This document shows, in pieces, positions 43,494 to 52,938 of a DNA stretch of 62,742 nt. The position numbers and the translations under genes are program-made. The stretch is from NCBI GenBank assembly GCA_030695415.1, contig JAUYQZ010000017.1:1-62742 (forward strand), given 5' to 3'. The DNA is from Hylemonella sp. (GTDB taxonomy: Bacteria > Pseudomonadota > Gammaproteobacteria > Burkholderiales > Burkholderiaceae_C). Within the stretch, counting starts at the first letter, position 1; each line of letters starts with the position of its first letter. The notes beneath the pieces are model-generated. The model did no database searches, was not told the origin of the DNA, and saw only the letters and a program-made list of their open reading frames with translations.

Positions 43494-45227
43494 ATGATCC
43501 GTCTGACCGAACTCAAGCTCCCGCTGGAGCACGCCCCCGAGGCGCTGCCCGCGCTCATCGCTGCGACGCTGGGCATCGCGCGCGGCGACATCACCCGCCA
43601 CACCGTCTACAAGCGCAGCTTCGATGCGCGCAAGGCCGAGCTACAGCAGGTCTACATCGTCGATATCGAGGTCTCGCCAGCGCTCGAAACCTCCGTCCTT
43701 GCCAGGTTTCCCAGGCATCCGCACGTCGGCCCCAGCCCCGACCTGGTCTACCACCCGGTGGCGCAGGCCCCGGCCGGCCTGCAGGAGCGGCCGGTGGTGG
43801 TGGGCTTCGGGCCGTGCGGCATCTTCGCCGCACTGATCCTGGCGCAGATGGGCTTCCGGCCCATCGTGCTGGAGCGAGGCACCACGGTGCGACAACGCAC
43901 CCAGGACACCTGGGGCCTGTGGCGCAAGAACGTCCTCAAACCGGAGTCGAACGTGCAGTTCGGCGAAGGTGGCGCCGGCACCTTCAGTGACGGCAAGCTC
44001 TACAGCCAGATCAAGGACCCGCGCCACCTGGGCCGCAAGGTCATGAACGAATTCGTCAAGGCCGGCGCGCCTGCGGAGATCCTGTTTGAGGCGCACCCGC
44101 ACATCGGCACCTTCAAGCTGGTCAAGGTGGTGGAGAACATCCGCGAGCAGATCATCGCCCTGGGCGGCGAGATCCGCTTCGAGCAGCGCGTGACCGACGT
44201 GCTGCTGGACGATGCTCCGGGAGGAAAACGGTTGCGGGGCATGACGGTACTGGATCTGGCGACCAACACTCCCTACGAGTTGCGCGCCTCGCACGTGGTG
44301 ATGGCCCTGGGCCACAGCTCGCGCGACACCTTTGCCATGCTGTGGGATCGCGGCGTGAGCATGCTGGCCAAACCCTTCTCGATCGGCTTCCGGATCGAGC
44401 ATCCGCAGGGCCTGATCGACCGCGCGCGCTGGGGCAAGCACGCGGGCCACCCCCTGCTGGGCGCGGCCGACTACAAGCTGGTGCACCACGCGAAGAACGG
44501 CCGTGCGGTGTACAGCTTCTGCATGTGCCCGGGCGGCACGGTGGTGGCCGCCACCTCCGAGCCGGGCCGCGTGGTCACCAACGGCATGAGCCAGTACTCG
44601 CGCAACGAGCGCAACGCGAATGCCGGCATCGTGGTCGGCATCGATCCGGTGGACTTCCCGAATGGGACAACCGACGTGGCCGACTGGCAAGCCGCTTTCG
44701 GCACCGAGGACGGCCTGCACTACGCCGTGCAGGCGGCGGCCATGGCGCAACAACATCCCGCGCAACGCCACCCGCTCGCCGGCATCGTGCTGCAGCGCAA
44801 GCTGGAGGCCCAGGCCTACGTGCTGGGTGGCAGCAACTATGAGGCACCGGGCCAGCTGGTCGGTGACTTCATCGAAGGCAAGTCATCGAAGGATTTCGGC
44901 AGCGTGCTGCCCTCCTACAAGCCCGGTGTGCGCCTGGGCAGCCTGTACGATGCCCTGCCCGCCTACGCCATCGAGGCCATGCGCGAGGCACTGCCCGCCT
45001 TCGGCCGCAAGATCAAGGGCTTCGACATGCAGGATGCGGTGCTGACGGGCGTGGAGACACGTACTTCCTCGCCACTGCGCATCCCGCGCAGCGAGAACCT
45101 GCAGAGCCTGAACGTGCGCGGCCTCTACCCGGCCGGCGAGGGCGCGGGTTATGCCGGCGGGATCCTGTCCGCTGGCGTGGACGGCATCAAGGTGGCCGAG
45201 GCGCTGGCGCTGGATCTGCTGGCCTGA
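43494..45227 (+). CDS. FAD-dependent oxidoreductase of the COG2509 family
   Basis: A 577-residue flavoprotein of uncharacterised function. The N-terminal ~95 residues are a small ferredoxin-like domain (MIRLTELKLPLEHAPEALPA; KRSFDARK). The FAD site starts VVVGFGPCGIFAALILAQMG and continues VLERGTTVRQRT. SNVQFGEGGAGTFSDGKLYS and KPFSIGFRIEHPQ are diagnostic of this family. The C-terminal GLYPAGEGAGYAGGILSAGV (part of it) closes the FAD-binding domain. The open frame extends back into rnpB, but the ATG at 43494 is the family start. It is common in betaproteobacteria; the substrate is unknown. Confidence 0.9.
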   Translation: MIRLTELKLPLEHAPEALPALIAATLGIARGDITRHTVYKRSFDARKAELQQVYIVDIEVSPALETSVLARFPRHPHVGPSPDLVYHPVAQAPAGLQERPVVVGFGPCGIFAALILAQMGFRPIVLERGTTVRQRTQDTWGLWRKNVLKPESNVQFGEGGAGTFSDGKLYSQIKDPRHLGRKVMNEFVKAGAPAEILFEAHPHIGTFKLVKVVENIREQIIALGGEIRFEQRVTDVLLDDAPGGKRLRGMTVLDLATNTPYELRASHVVMALGHSSRDTFAMLWDRGVSMLAKPFSIGFRIEHPQGLIDRARWGKHAGHPLLGAADYKLVHHAKNGRAVYSFCMCPGGTVVAATSEPGRVVTNGMSQYSRNERNANAGIVVGIDPVDFPNGTTDVADWQAAFGTEDGLHYAVQAAAMAQQHPAQRHPLAGIVLQRKLEAQAYVLGGSNYEAPGQLVGDFIEGKSSKDFGSVLPSYKPGVRLGSLYDALPAYAIEAMREALPAFGRKIKGFDMQDAVLTGVETRTSSPLRIPRSENLQSLNVRGLYPAGEGAGYAGGILSAGVDGIKVAEALALDLLA

Positions 45228-45256
45228 ACGGCCCGGCGTGCCTCGCGCGCGAGACC

Positions 45257-45547
45257 TCAGTTGGCGGGCGGCACCTTGGGTTTTTGCGGTGGCGGCACGG
45301 CCTGGGGCTTGCGCACGCGCGGCGGCAACGGCGTGTCGGTGCCAGGCGGCACCGGCAAGGCCTCGGGTCCGCAGGCCGCCCGCACTCTTGCCCCGTAGGT
45401 TGTCACCGCATACTGCGATGGCTCCATCTTGTTGCGCCGCTTGAACTCGTTGTAGTCGGCCCAGGCCTCGTCACAGGTCTGCGCCAAGGCACCCGTCGCC
45501 GCCCCCGTCAGGACCAGCAAGGCCAGGATCTGCAAGCTTCGTTTCAT
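45257..45547 (-). CDS. Small exported proline-rich protein of unknown function
   Basis: A 96-residue protein with a clear signal peptide (MKRSLQILALLVLTGAATGA, cleavage after ALA near residue 22). The mature region has two cysteines (QTCDEAW and RAACGPE) that could form a disulfide, then a Pro/Lys-rich tail with PPPQKPKVPP. The ATG at 45547 is chosen for the signal peptide. It converges on the flavoprotein gene. I do not recognise a family. Confidence 0.7.
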   Translation of the reverse strand: MKRSLQILALLVLTGAATGALAQTCDEAWADYNEFKRRNKMEPSQYAVTTYGARVRAACGPEALPVPPGTDTPLPPRVRKPQAVPPPQKPKVPPAN

Positions 45548-45659
45548 GACGCCCCCACTTTCTCGTTCCTGAACAGTGAATCTGCCCCCGCCCTCCATCT
45601 CGCCCTCATTGTGGTCAGAGCAGGGGGGCCATGCAAGCCTTTGCGGCTTCGGACCGAAC

Positions 45660-45692
45660 AAAAAAAGGCCGGGCCCTGCGGGTCCGGCCTGA
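45660..45692 (-). terminator. Rho-independent terminator of htpX
   Basis: On the minus strand, CAGGCCGGACCC-GCAGGGCCCGGCC forms a strong GC stem that ends in T7 (45666-45660), starting 25 bases after the htpX stop codon. Confidence 0.85.
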
Positions 45693-45716
45693 TCTTGAAT
45701 CGGTCGGTGCAGCCGA

Positions 45717-46592
45717 TCAGCCCTGCGCGTTCTGCAGCGCGGCAATTCGTTCCTCGATCGGCGGGTGCGTCGAGAACAACTTGCCAATGCCGCCGGCAAT
45801 GCCCATGGCAGCCATGCTCTTGGGCAACTCGGCCGTATGCAGGCCGCCCAGGCGGGCCAGGGCGTTGATCATCGGCTGGCGACGACCCATGAGCTGGGCG
45901 GCACCGGCATCGGCGCGGAATTCACGCTGGCGCGAGAACCAGGCCACGATGATGGCGGCCAGGACGCCGAGGAGGATGTCCATCACGATGGTGGTGACGA
46001 AGTAGCCGATGCCGGGGCCGGAGTTCTCGGAGTCGCCCTTGCGCAGGAAGCTGTCCACGGCATAGCCGATCACGCGGCTGATGAAGACCACGAAGGTGTT
46101 CATCACGCCCTGGATCAGGGTCATGGTCACCATGTCGCCATTGGCGATGTGCGCCACCTCGTGGCCGATCACGGCCTCCACCTCTTCACGCGTCATGTTG
46201 CGCAGCAGACCGGTGGAGACGGCCACCAGGGCCGAGTTCTTGAAGGCGCCCGTGGCAAAGGCATTGGGGTCGCCTTCGAAGATGCCGACTTCAGGCATAC
46301 CGATGCCGGCCTGATCAGCGAACTTGCGCACGGTGTTGACGATCCAGGCCTCATCCGGTGTCTGCGGCTGCTCGATGATCTGTACGCCGGCACTCCACTT
46401 GGCCACGGGCTTGCTGATCAGCAGCGAGATGATGGCGCCGCCAAAACCCATGATGAGCGCAAAGCCCAGCAGCGCGCCCAAGTCCAGGCCATTGGCCGTC
46501 AGGAACTTGTTCACGCCAAGCAGACTTGCGACGATGCCCAGCACCACCACGACAGCGAGGTTGGTCAGGACGAACAGAATGATGCGTTTCAT
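45717..46592 (-). CDS. htpX: Membrane-bound zinc metallopeptidase HtpX
   Basis: A 291-residue M48B peptidase of membrane-protein quality control. Two N-terminal membrane segments (about 4-24 and 38-60), the zinc motif [14 protein letters not shown] near residue 140, the third ligand glutamate in [11 protein letters not shown], and the C-terminal [14 protein letters not shown] all match HtpX. In E. coli it degrades misfolded membrane proteins together with FtsH under the Cpx response. A strong terminator follows, and the next gene upstream on the same strand (DUF3025) starts 97 bases away, so it may be independently transcribed. Confidence 0.96.
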   Translation of the reverse strand: MKRIILFVLTNLAVVVVLGIVASLLGVNKFLTANGLDLGALLGFALIMGFGGAIISLLISKPVAKWSAGVQIIEQPQTPDEAWIVNTVRKFADQAGIGMPEVGIFEGDPNAFATGAFKNSALVAVSTGLLRNMTREEVEAVIGHEVAHIANGDMVTMTLIQGVMNTFVVFISRVIGYAVDSFLRKGDSENSGPGIGYFVTTIVMDILLGVLAAIIVAWFSRQREFRADAGAAQLMGRRQPMINALARLGGLHTAELPKSMAAMGIAGGIGKLFSTHPPIEERIAALQNAQG

Positions 46593-46688
46593 GATTTCCT
46601 TCTCAGACAGACCGACACATGCGGTCCGATGGCGGGAATGGTAAGGGTGAATGTGGCGAATTCAAGCGCGGGCGCTGCTATTTCCCCA

Positions 46689-47459
46689 TCAAATGTGGCT
46701 ATTTGATCCGCCGCCGACTGTCGCTGGCCGGGCTGGGCGAAACACTTGGGCGTCTGCGTAAAAAAGCGGCGCCTCGTTCTGTGGCCACCAGCCCGGCACG
46801 CCCAGCACCGGCAAGGGGACAAAAGGCTTGCCCGCGAGCTTCTGCGCCTGCAGGTCCCGAGCCAGCCAGCCGTCCCACTCACCCACGGTGAGGTTCTGCG
46901 GTACGCGGTAGACGTGCGCGGTGATGGCCTTGCGCGGCTGTACCAGTTTCTCCAGCAGGGCGTGACCGAAGATCGTCAGCCGGGCCTGTGCCCACAGCGG
47001 CCTCAGGGCGATGAAGAGACACTCCCAGTCACGCGCAAGCATCGCCTCCCACAGCGCATCGGGCGCCTGCAGCAGGGCGGCGTTCTCGTCGAACAAGGTG
47101 ATGGCATCGCGCACCGGGCCGCGCACGGGCTGCACACCGTCGGCCGCAATCTGCGCCGCCTGCAAGGCATTGAGGCGCCGCTTGGCTTGCGGGAAATGCA
47201 GCCAGATCAGGCCGTTGAAGAAGTCATGCAGACCGTCGCGCGTGGGCACTCTCTGCCGGTCATGGATGTACTGTTCGTAGGCCGTGCCCGCCGGCAGCTC
47301 GCCCTGTGACACGAAACGAACCGGCGAGTCGGCGGCACCATCGAGCACCTCTGCGCAGGAGCGGCCCGTCGTCACCTGCTGTGCCAGCGGCTCCCCGAGC
47401 GCCCGCAACGACGCCAGCCAGGGCGCATCCCAGACTATCCGCTCCAGACCATGCGCCAT
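46689..47459 (-). CDS. DUF3025 family protein
   Basis: A 256-residue soluble protein. [20 protein letters not shown] and [14 protein letters not shown] match DUF3025, a proteobacterial family of unknown function. [10 protein letters not shown] and the C-terminal [20 protein letters not shown] are also typical. It overlaps the 3' end of pyrC by 25 bases on the same strand, so translation is coupled to pyrC. No catalytic site is known for the family. Confidence 0.85.
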   Translation of the reverse strand: MAHGLERIVWDAPWLASLRALGEPLAQQVTTGRSCAEVLDGAADSPVRFVSQGELPAGTAYEQYIHDRQRVPTRDGLHDFFNGLIWLHFPQAKRRLNALQAAQIAADGVQPVRGPVRDAITLFDENAALLQAPDALWEAMLARDWECLFIALRPLWAQARLTIFGHALLEKLVQPRKAITAHVYRVPQNLTVGEWDGWLARDLQAQKLAGKPFVPLPVLGVPGWWPQNEAPLFYADAQVFRPARPATVGGGSNSHI

Positions 47460-48475
47460 GGCAGCGCTTCTCCCGAGCGCAGGGGCTTGAGTTCGGCTTC
47501 GCCGAAGGGAAAACTTTCGGCGGGTGTCCAGCTCTCGCGGCGCAGCTTGATCGTGCCCGCGTTACGCGGCAGGCCGTAGAAATCGGCGCCGAAGAAGCTG
47601 GCGAAACCCTCCAGCTTGTCCAGCGCGCCGGCGGCATCGAAGGCCTCGGCGTACATCTCGATCGCAGCGTGTGCCGTGTAGCAGCCAGCGCAGCCGGTGG
47701 CGTGCTCCTTCAGGTGCGCCGGGTGGGGTGCGCTGTCGGTGCCCAGGAAAAACTTCGGGCTGCCGCTGATGGCCGCAGCGACCAGGGCCTGGCGGTGCAC
47801 TTCCCTCTTCAGCACGGGCAGGCAGTAGTAATGCGGCCGGATGCCACCGGTGAAGATGGCATTGCGGTTGTAGAGCAGATGGTGCGCGGTGATGGTGGCG
47901 CCCGTGTAGCGATCGCTCTCCATCACGTACTGCGCCGCCTCTTTCGTCGTGATGTGCTCGAACACGATCTTGAGCTCGGGAAAGTCGCGGCGCAAGGGCT
48001 TCAACTGCTGTTCGATGAACACGGCCTCGCGGTCGAACAGGTCGATCTCGGGGCTGGTGACCTCGCCATGAACCAGCAGCAGCAGGCCCTCGCGCTGCAT
48101 GGCCTCCAGCGTCTTGTAGGTCTTGCGGATATCCGTCACGCCGGCATCGCTGTTGGTGGTGGCGCCGGCCGGGTAGAGCTTGCAGGCCACCACGCCCGCC
48201 GCCCTGGCGCGCTCGATCTCCTCGGGCGGCAGCTTGTCGGTGAGGTAGAGCGTCATCAGCGGCTCGAAGGCCACCCCTGCCGGCACGGCGGCACGAATGC
48301 GCGCGCGGTAGTGCGCCGCCTCGTTCGCGGTCGTCACTGGCGGCTTGAGGTTGGGCATGATGATGGCGCGGCCAAACTGCCGCGCCGTGTGCGGCACCAC
48401 CGTCGCCAGCGCCGCACCGTCGCGCACATGCAGATGCCAGTCGTCGGGGCGGGTGATCGTGATTTCTTGGGTCAT
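47435..48475 (-). CDS. pyrC: Dihydroorotase (class II)
   Basis: A 346-residue zinc amidohydrolase that cyclises carbamoyl-aspartate in pyrimidine synthesis. The zinc motif is DWHLHVRDG. The carboxylated bridging lysine is in [30 protein letters not shown] and the late [13 protein letters not shown] (metal aspartate) are all in place. Length and motifs match the E. coli-type PyrC. The ATG at 48475 is the family start. A DUF3025 gene overlaps its 3' end. Confidence 0.96.
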   Translation of the reverse strand: MTQEITITRPDDWHLHVRDGAALATVVPHTARQFGRAIIMPNLKPPVTTANEAAHYRARIRAAVPAGVAFEPLMTLYLTDKLPPEEIERARAAGVVACKLYPAGATTNSDAGVTDIRKTYKTLEAMQREGLLLLVHGEVTSPEIDLFDREAVFIEQQLKPLRRDFPELKIVFEHITTKEAAQYVMESDRYTGATITAHHLLYNRNAIFTGGIRPHYYCLPVLKREVHRQALVAAAISGSPKFFLGTDSAPHPAHLKEHATGCAGCYTAHAAIEMYAEAFDAAGALDKLEGFASFFGADFYGLPRNAGTIKLRRESWTPAESFPFGEAELKPLRSGEALPWRMVWSG

Positions 48476-48514
48476 GCCGCTATTGTCCCAAAACGCCAAC
48501 CCCTATCCAGCGAG

Positions 48515-48597
48515 GCGCGGGCGCCCGCAGAAAACCGGAGCGACCTTGATGGTCGTGAGGATTTTCTGTGGGCTGCAACGACGCAATGCGCCCGCGC
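48515..48597. repeat. Nested palindrome between gltL and pyrC
   Basis: Three nested inverted pairs share one centre region. The outer arms are GCGCGGGCGC (48515-48524) and GCGCCCGCGC (48588-48597), perfect. The middle arms are GCCCGCAGAAAACC (48523-48536) and GGATTTTCTGTGGGC (48559-48573), near-perfect. The inner stem is CGACC-TTGAT-GGTCG (48541-48555). It lies just after the gltIJKL operon on the minus strand. It could end that transcript or be a dispersed REP-type element. Confidence 0.65.
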
Positions 48598-48610
48598 AGT
48601 AGCGCCGATG

Positions 48611-49348
48611 TCAGTGCGCGAGGATCTTGTTGAGGAAATCCTTGGTACGTGGCTGGCGATTCTCGGGCTGGCCGAAAAACTCGTCCTTGCTGCAGTCTTC
48701 CAGGATGCGGCCGCCCACGTCGATGAAGATCACACGGTTGGCCACCTTGCGGGCGAAACCCATCTCGTGCGTGACCACCATCATGGTCATGCCCTCCCTG
48801 GCCAAAGTCATCATCACATCCAGCACCTCGCCCACCATCTCGGGGTCCAGCGCCGAAGTGGGCTCGTCGAACAGCATCACGATCGGGTCCATGCTCAAGG
48901 CGCGGGCAATCGCCACGCGCTGCTGCTGACCGCCCGAGAGCTGGCCCGGAAACTTGTCCTTGTGCGCCATCAGGCCCACGCGGTCCAGCATCTTCAGGCC
49001 ACGAACCTTGGCGTCATCAACGCTGCGGCCCAGCACCTTGACCTGCGCGATGGTGAGGTTTTCGGTGACGGACAGGTGCGGGAACAGCTCGAAGCTCTGA
49101 AACACCATCCCGACGCGGCTGCGCAGCTTGGGCAGGTCGGTGCCGGGGGCGTAGAGATTGACGCCATCCACCAGGATCTCGCCCTGCTGGATCGGCTCCA
49201 GGCCGTTGACGGTCTTGATCAGCGTGGACTTGCCCGAGCCCGAAGGGCCGCAGACCACCACCACGTCGCCCTTGCTGATACTCACCGAGCAGTTGTTGAG
49301 CACCTGCACCGGGCCGTACCACTTCGAAACGTTCTTGATTTCAATCAT
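48611..49348 (-). CDS. gltL: Glutamate/aspartate ABC transporter ATP-binding protein
   Basis: A 245-residue ABC ATPase of the polar amino acid type. It begins [20 protein letters not shown]. Walker A is [18 protein letters not shown], the signature [15 protein letters not shown], and Walker [17 protein letters not shown]. It energises GltJ/GltK import of glutamate and aspartate. The ATG at 49348 is preceded by AGGAG within 9 bases. It is the last gene of gltI-gltJ-gltK-gltL and is separated from gltK by ~90 bases of repeat. Confidence 0.95.
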   Translation of the reverse strand: MIEIKNVSKWYGPVQVLNNCSVSISKGDVVVVCGPSGSGKSTLIKTVNGLEPIQQGEILVDGVNLYAPGTDLPKLRSRVGMVFQSFELFPHLSVTENLTIAQVKVLGRSVDDAKVRGLKMLDRVGLMAHKDKFPGQLSGGQQQRVAIARALSMDPIVMLFDEPTSALDPEMVGEVLDVMMTLAREGMTMMVVTHEMGFARKVANRVIFIDVGGRILEDCSKDEFFGQPENRQPRTKDFLNKILAH

Positions 49349-49368
49349 TCCATGTCTCCTGTAGAGCC

Positions 49369-49437
49369 GCCTCAGAAGAGGCATGCGCCTCCTCGGGGGG
49401 CCGCGAACGAATGTGAGCTTGGGGGGCCATATCGGGC
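49369..49437. repeat. Palindromic intergenic repeat between gltK and gltL
   Basis: GAGGC-ATGC-GCCTC (49378-49391) is a perfect hairpin. It is followed by the G-runs GGGGGG (49395-49400) and GGGGGG (49421-49426), which flank a GAACGAATGTGAGC core. The style matches the repeat at 25100-25175. It interrupts an otherwise compact operon. Confidence 0.45.
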
Positions 49438-49439
49438 TC

Positions 49440-50108
49440 CTAGCGCACGATGGCGATCCTGGCCTGCAGGCGCTTGACGCTCCAGGACAGGGCAAAGCAG
49501 ATCACGAAATACACCACGGCGGCCAGCAGGTAGGCCTCTTCCGGCCTTCCGTAGATCTTGCCGGCATTGGTGAAGCCCTTGAGCAGGTCGTAGGCGCCGA
49601 TGGCATAGACCAGCGAGGTGTCCTGGAACAGGATGATGGTCTGCGTCAGGAGCACCGGCAGCATGTTGCGGAAAGCTTGCGGCAGCACCACCAGGCGCAT
49701 GTTCTGGCCATAGCTCATGCCCAAGGCCTGACCGGCAAAGACCTGGCCGCGAGGGATGGACTGGATGCCCGCGCGCATGATCTCGCTGAAGTAGGCCGCC
49801 TCGAAGGCGATGAAGGTGATGATGGCCGACAGCTCGGCACCGATGGGCCTGCCGATCAGGAAGGGGATCAGCAGGAAGAACCACAGGATCACCATCACCA
49901 GCGGGATCGAGCGCATGCCGTTGACGTAGATGGTGGCCGGCAGCATCAGCGCCTTCTTGCCCGACAGGCGCATGAGCGCCAGCAAGGTACCGAAGAAGAT
50001 GCCGCCCAAAGTGGCGATGAGGGTCAGCTTGATGCTGAACCACAGGCCGCCCAGCACGAACTTGCTGATGATGTCCCAGCTCAGGAAGGTGAGGTCGAGG
50101 CCGAGCAT
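49440..50108 (-). CDS. gltK: Glutamate/aspartate ABC transporter permease
   Basis: A 222-residue permease with about five membrane segments. [20 protein letters not shown] is the classic start of the conserved domain, and [18 protein letters not shown] with [20 protein letters not shown] is the EAA loop that contacts the ATPase. The final [17 protein letters not shown] closes it. The ATG at 50108 lies one base after the gltJ stop. It is paired with GltJ as a heterodimer. Confidence 0.94.
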   Translation of the reverse strand: MLGLDLTFLSWDIISKFVLGGLWFSIKLTLIATLGGIFFGTLLALMRLSGKKALMLPATIYVNGMRSIPLVMVILWFFLLIPFLIGRPIGAELSAIITFIAFEAAYFSEIMRAGIQSIPRGQVFAGQALGMSYGQNMRLVVLPQAFRNMLPVLLTQTIILFQDTSLVYAIGAYDLLKGFTNAGKIYGRPEEAYLLAAVVYFVICFALSWSVKRLQARIAIVR

Positions 50109-50109
50109 C

Positions 50110-50832
50110 TCAATGTGCTCCGCCGGTACCGCCGGCAACGATGAAGCCGGGGATCTGCACGCGCTTCTCGATGTATGCGAAGGCGCGGTTGACCGCAAAG
50201 GCCGACAGCATGTAGAGCGCCGTCACGGCCAGGTAGACCTCCACGCCGCGCGAGGTTTCCTCCTGCGCCTGCATGGCGAACATGGTGAGCTCGGCGATCG
50301 ACACGGCGAAGGCCACGGCCGAGTTCTTCAGCAGGTTCATGGACTCGCTGGTCAGCGGCGGCAGGATGATGCGAAAAGCCATCGGCAGGATCACATAGCG
50401 ATAGGCCTGCGCCGTGGTGAAGCCCATGGCCAGGGCCGCGTAGCGCTGCCCGCGCGGCAGGGCCTGGATGCCCGCGCGCACCTGCTCGGCGATACGCGCG
50501 GAGGTGAAGAAACCCAGGGCGAACACCACCAGCACGAAGCCCGGCACCTGCTGGAAGATCGGGAATATCTTGGGCACCACGAAGTACCAGAGGAAGACCT
50601 GCACCAGCAAGGGGATGTTGCGGAACAGCTCCACCCAGACCGTCGCCAGGCGCACCAGCCAGGGGCGGTCCTGCAAGGTGCGCAGCGTGCCCATGAGCGC
50701 GCCCATCACCACCGCCACCACCCAGGAGCAGCCGGCCACCGCCAGCGTCCAGCCCCAGGCGTCGATCATCCATTCCAGGTAGGTGCGGCCGCTGCCGTCG
50801 TCGTTGAGGAATACCTGCCAGTCCCAGCTCAT
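50110..50832 (-). CDS. gltJ: Glutamate/aspartate ABC transporter permease
   Basis: A 240-residue permease. It begins MSWDWQVFLNDDGSGRTYLE, and has VWVELFRNIPLLVQVFLWYF and the EAA loop RAGIQALPRGQRYAALAMGF followed by ILPMAFRIILPPLTSESMNL. It works with GltK and GltL. A strong hairpin lies between it and gltI upstream, so it is likely made in smaller amounts than the binding protein. Confidence 0.94.
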   Translation of the reverse strand: MSWDWQVFLNDDGSGRTYLEWMIDAWGWTLAVAGCSWVVAVVMGALMGTLRTLQDRPWLVRLATVWVELFRNIPLLVQVFLWYFVVPKIFPIFQQVPGFVLVVFALGFFTSARIAEQVRAGIQALPRGQRYAALAMGFTTAQAYRYVILPMAFRIILPPLTSESMNLLKNSAVAFAVSIAELTMFAMQAQEETSRGVEVYLAVTALYMLSAFAVNRAFAYIEKRVQIPGFIVAGGTGGAH

Positions 50833-50884
50833 GTGCGGTGTCTCCGTATGGCCTGACGCCCGGTGCGTCGCCCTTCACTCACAA

Positions 50885-50923
50885 GCAAAAACCCCGCCCG
50901 GAGAGTGTCCGGGGCGGGGTTTG
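50885..50923 (-). terminator. Attenuator-type hairpin between gltI and gltJ
   Basis: On the minus strand AAACCCCGCC-CCGGACACTCTCCGG-GCGGGGTTTTT is a perfect GC stem with T-run, 24 bases after the gltI stop. Partial termination here would give the usual excess of periplasmic binding protein over permease. Confidence 0.85.
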
Positions 50924-50946
50924 TCACGCGTTTAGACCTGAGCCCC

Positions 50947-51846
50947 TTATTTCCTGGCGTAGTCTTCCATGGGCTTGTCGTTCGGGGCGGCCCAGGCACC
51001 CTTGGTGCTGTCGCTGACGGCCAGGCCGACCTTGTTGTTCTTCGGGGGGATGGGCTGCATGAACCACTTGTCGTAGATCCTGGCCATCTCGCCGGACTGC
51101 ATCATGCCCTTGAGCGTGTCATCGGCCAGCTTCTTGAAGGCCGGGTCGTCCTTGCGCAGCATGATGGCGATGGGCTCGACCGAGAGTACCTCGCCCACGA
51201 CCTTGAAATCGGCCGGGTTCTTGGCATTGGCGATGTTGCCGGCCAGGATGGAGCCGTCCATCACGAAGGCATCGGCGCGACCGGATTCGAGCAGCAGGAA
51301 GCTGTCGGCGTGGTCTTTGCCGTAGATTTCATTGAAGTTGATGCCTTGGGCACGCTCGTTCCTGCGCAGCGTCTGCACCGAGGTGGTGCCGGTGGTGGTG
51401 GCAACGCTCTTGCCGTTGAGCTGGGCGATCGAGGTCAGACCGGAATTGGCCTTGACCGCCATGCGCACTTCCTCCACGAAGGTGGTCACGGCAAAGGCCA
51501 CGTCCTTCTGGCGGGTGGCGTTGTTGGTGGTGGAGCCGCACTCGATGTCGACGGTACCGTTCTGCGTCAGCGGGATGCGGTTCTGCGAGGTGACCGACTG
51601 GTACTTCACTTCGAGCTTCTTGCCAACAGCCTTCTCCACATCGGCCACGATGCGCTGGCACAACTCGACGTGGAAGCCGGCGTACTTGCCGTCACCCAGG
51701 GTGTAGGACAGGGCGCCCGAGGAATCACGCACGCCCATGGTGATGCTGCCCGAGGCCTTGACCTTGGCCAGAGTGTCATTGCCCTGGGCCTGTGCGCCCG
51801 CGACGAGGGTGGTGGCGATGGCGAGGGCCAGCAGATGCTTCTTCAT
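50947..51846 (-). CDS. gltI: Glutamate/aspartate periplasmic binding protein
   Basis: A 299-residue exported substrate-binding protein. The signal peptide is MKKHLLALAIATTLVAGAQA. VRDSSGALSYTLGDGKYAGF, VDIECGSTTNNATRQKDVAF and GTTSVQTLRR are diagnostic of the GltI branch. It captures L-glutamate and L-aspartate for GltJKL. It is the first gene of the operon and is preceded by the divergent or upstream HypT-like LysR gene region. GAGTT lies 3 bases before the start, a weak ribosome site. Confidence 0.95.
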   Translation of the reverse strand: MKKHLLALAIATTLVAGAQAQGNDTLAKVKASGSITMGVRDSSGALSYTLGDGKYAGFHVELCQRIVADVEKAVGKKLEVKYQSVTSQNRIPLTQNGTVDIECGSTTNNATRQKDVAFAVTTFVEEVRMAVKANSGLTSIAQLNGKSVATTTGTTSVQTLRRNERAQGINFNEIYGKDHADSFLLLESGRADAFVMDGSILAGNIANAKNPADFKVVGEVLSVEPIAIMLRKDDPAFKKLADDTLKGMMQSGEMARIYDKWFMQPIPPKNNKVGLAVSDSTKGAWAAPNDKPMEDYARK

Positions 51847-51966
51847 GCGTAACTCCTAGAAAAGAGAAAATTCAGATCGTGAGTATCCGGCAAATCCCGA
51901 GCCGGGATATGCCCCCTGGGGTGATTAAAGGACGGCTGCCGTCGTTTTGGCAACACAGGACTACCC

Positions 51967-52899
51967 TCATGAAGCCGGTCCGCCACCGGCCAGAAAGCGC
52001 CAGAGCGCTTCGGCCGTGCGCTTGGGCAACTGCTTGCCTTGGGGTTTTTCCCGATACAAGCGCATGTCCATGGTGATCTGCAGACCCGACAGGGCCGCCG
52101 GCGCCGCACTGACCAGACGGCCGGCCCGCAGATCATTGCGCACCGCGCTATGAGGCAGGAAGGCCAGGCCATGGCCTTCAAGCGCCATGGCCTTGAGACC
52201 TTCAGCCATATCGGTCTCATAGACGCGGTCCAGATGGATGGCCGTGCCTGCCTGCTTGAGCATGACATCCACCACCTGGCCCAGGTAGGCGCCCGGCGCA
52301 TACCCCAGATAGGGCAGGGGCTGCTCGGCGCGCCCGGGCAGCAGGAACAGGGGCTGACCCTGGGCATCGGGCCGCGCATACGGCGCAATGGTCTCCTGCC
52401 CCAGGCTGACCAGCTCGTAGCGCTCGGCATCGAGCTGAAACGGGTGCGAGGGATGGTGGTAGGCCAGCAGCAGGTCGCAGCTGCCTTCGGTCAGGCGGAT
52501 CACCGCATCGTGCACGTTAAGGGCAATCAGTCGGCTCTTGAAGGGGCCGAAGTTTTCGCGCAGGCTGGACACCCAGGCCGGGAAGAAGGTGAAGGCCAGG
52601 GTGTGGGGCACGGCGAACTCGATCACGTCCTCACCCGCGGCCGTGTGGCTGCGCAGCATGGCGCGGGTGTGTTGCAGGGCTTGCAGCATCTCCAGCGCCT
52701 GGCCGTAAAGGGTTTCACCGGCCGGGGTCAGGCGCGTGGGATAGGCGCTGCGGTCCACCAGGTCGGTGCCGGCCCAGGCCTCCAGCGACTGGATGCGCCG
52801 GGAAAATGCCGGCTGCGTGACGTGACGCAGCTGGGCGGAGCGGCTGAAGCTGCGCGTCTCGGCCAGGCTGACGAAGTCTTCAAGCCACTTGGTCTCCAT
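51967..52899 (-). CDS. HypT/YjiE-like LysR-family regulator
   Basis: A 310-residue LysR protein. It begins METKWLEDFVSLAETRSFSR, and SAQLRHVTQPAFSRRIQSLE is the helix-turn-helix. The ETKWL-x-D-F start, and NVHDAVIRLTEGSCDLLLAY, LPLPYLGYAPGAYLGQVV-like segments and GHGLAFLPHSAV parallel E. coli HypT, which is activated by methionine oxidation by hypochlorite. Methionines are present in the effector domain (e.g. METDM, KAMALEG). It lies upstream of gltI on the same strand, 120 bases away; control of gltI is possible but not shown. Confidence 0.82.
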   Translation of the reverse strand: METKWLEDFVSLAETRSFSRSAQLRHVTQPAFSRRIQSLEAWAGTDLVDRSAYPTRLTPAGETLYGQALEMLQALQHTRAMLRSHTAAGEDVIEFAVPHTLAFTFFPAWVSSLRENFGPFKSRLIALNVHDAVIRLTEGSCDLLLAYHHPSHPFQLDAERYELVSLGQETIAPYARPDAQGQPLFLLPGRAEQPLPYLGYAPGAYLGQVVDVMLKQAGTAIHLDRVYETDMAEGLKAMALEGHGLAFLPHSAVRNDLRAGRLVSAAPAALSGLQITMDMRLYREKPQGKQLPKRTAEALWRFLAGGGPAS

Positions 52900-52938
52900 G
52901 CCCTCGATTATGGGGGGAGGCCAGCCGCAGCTGCGCCC

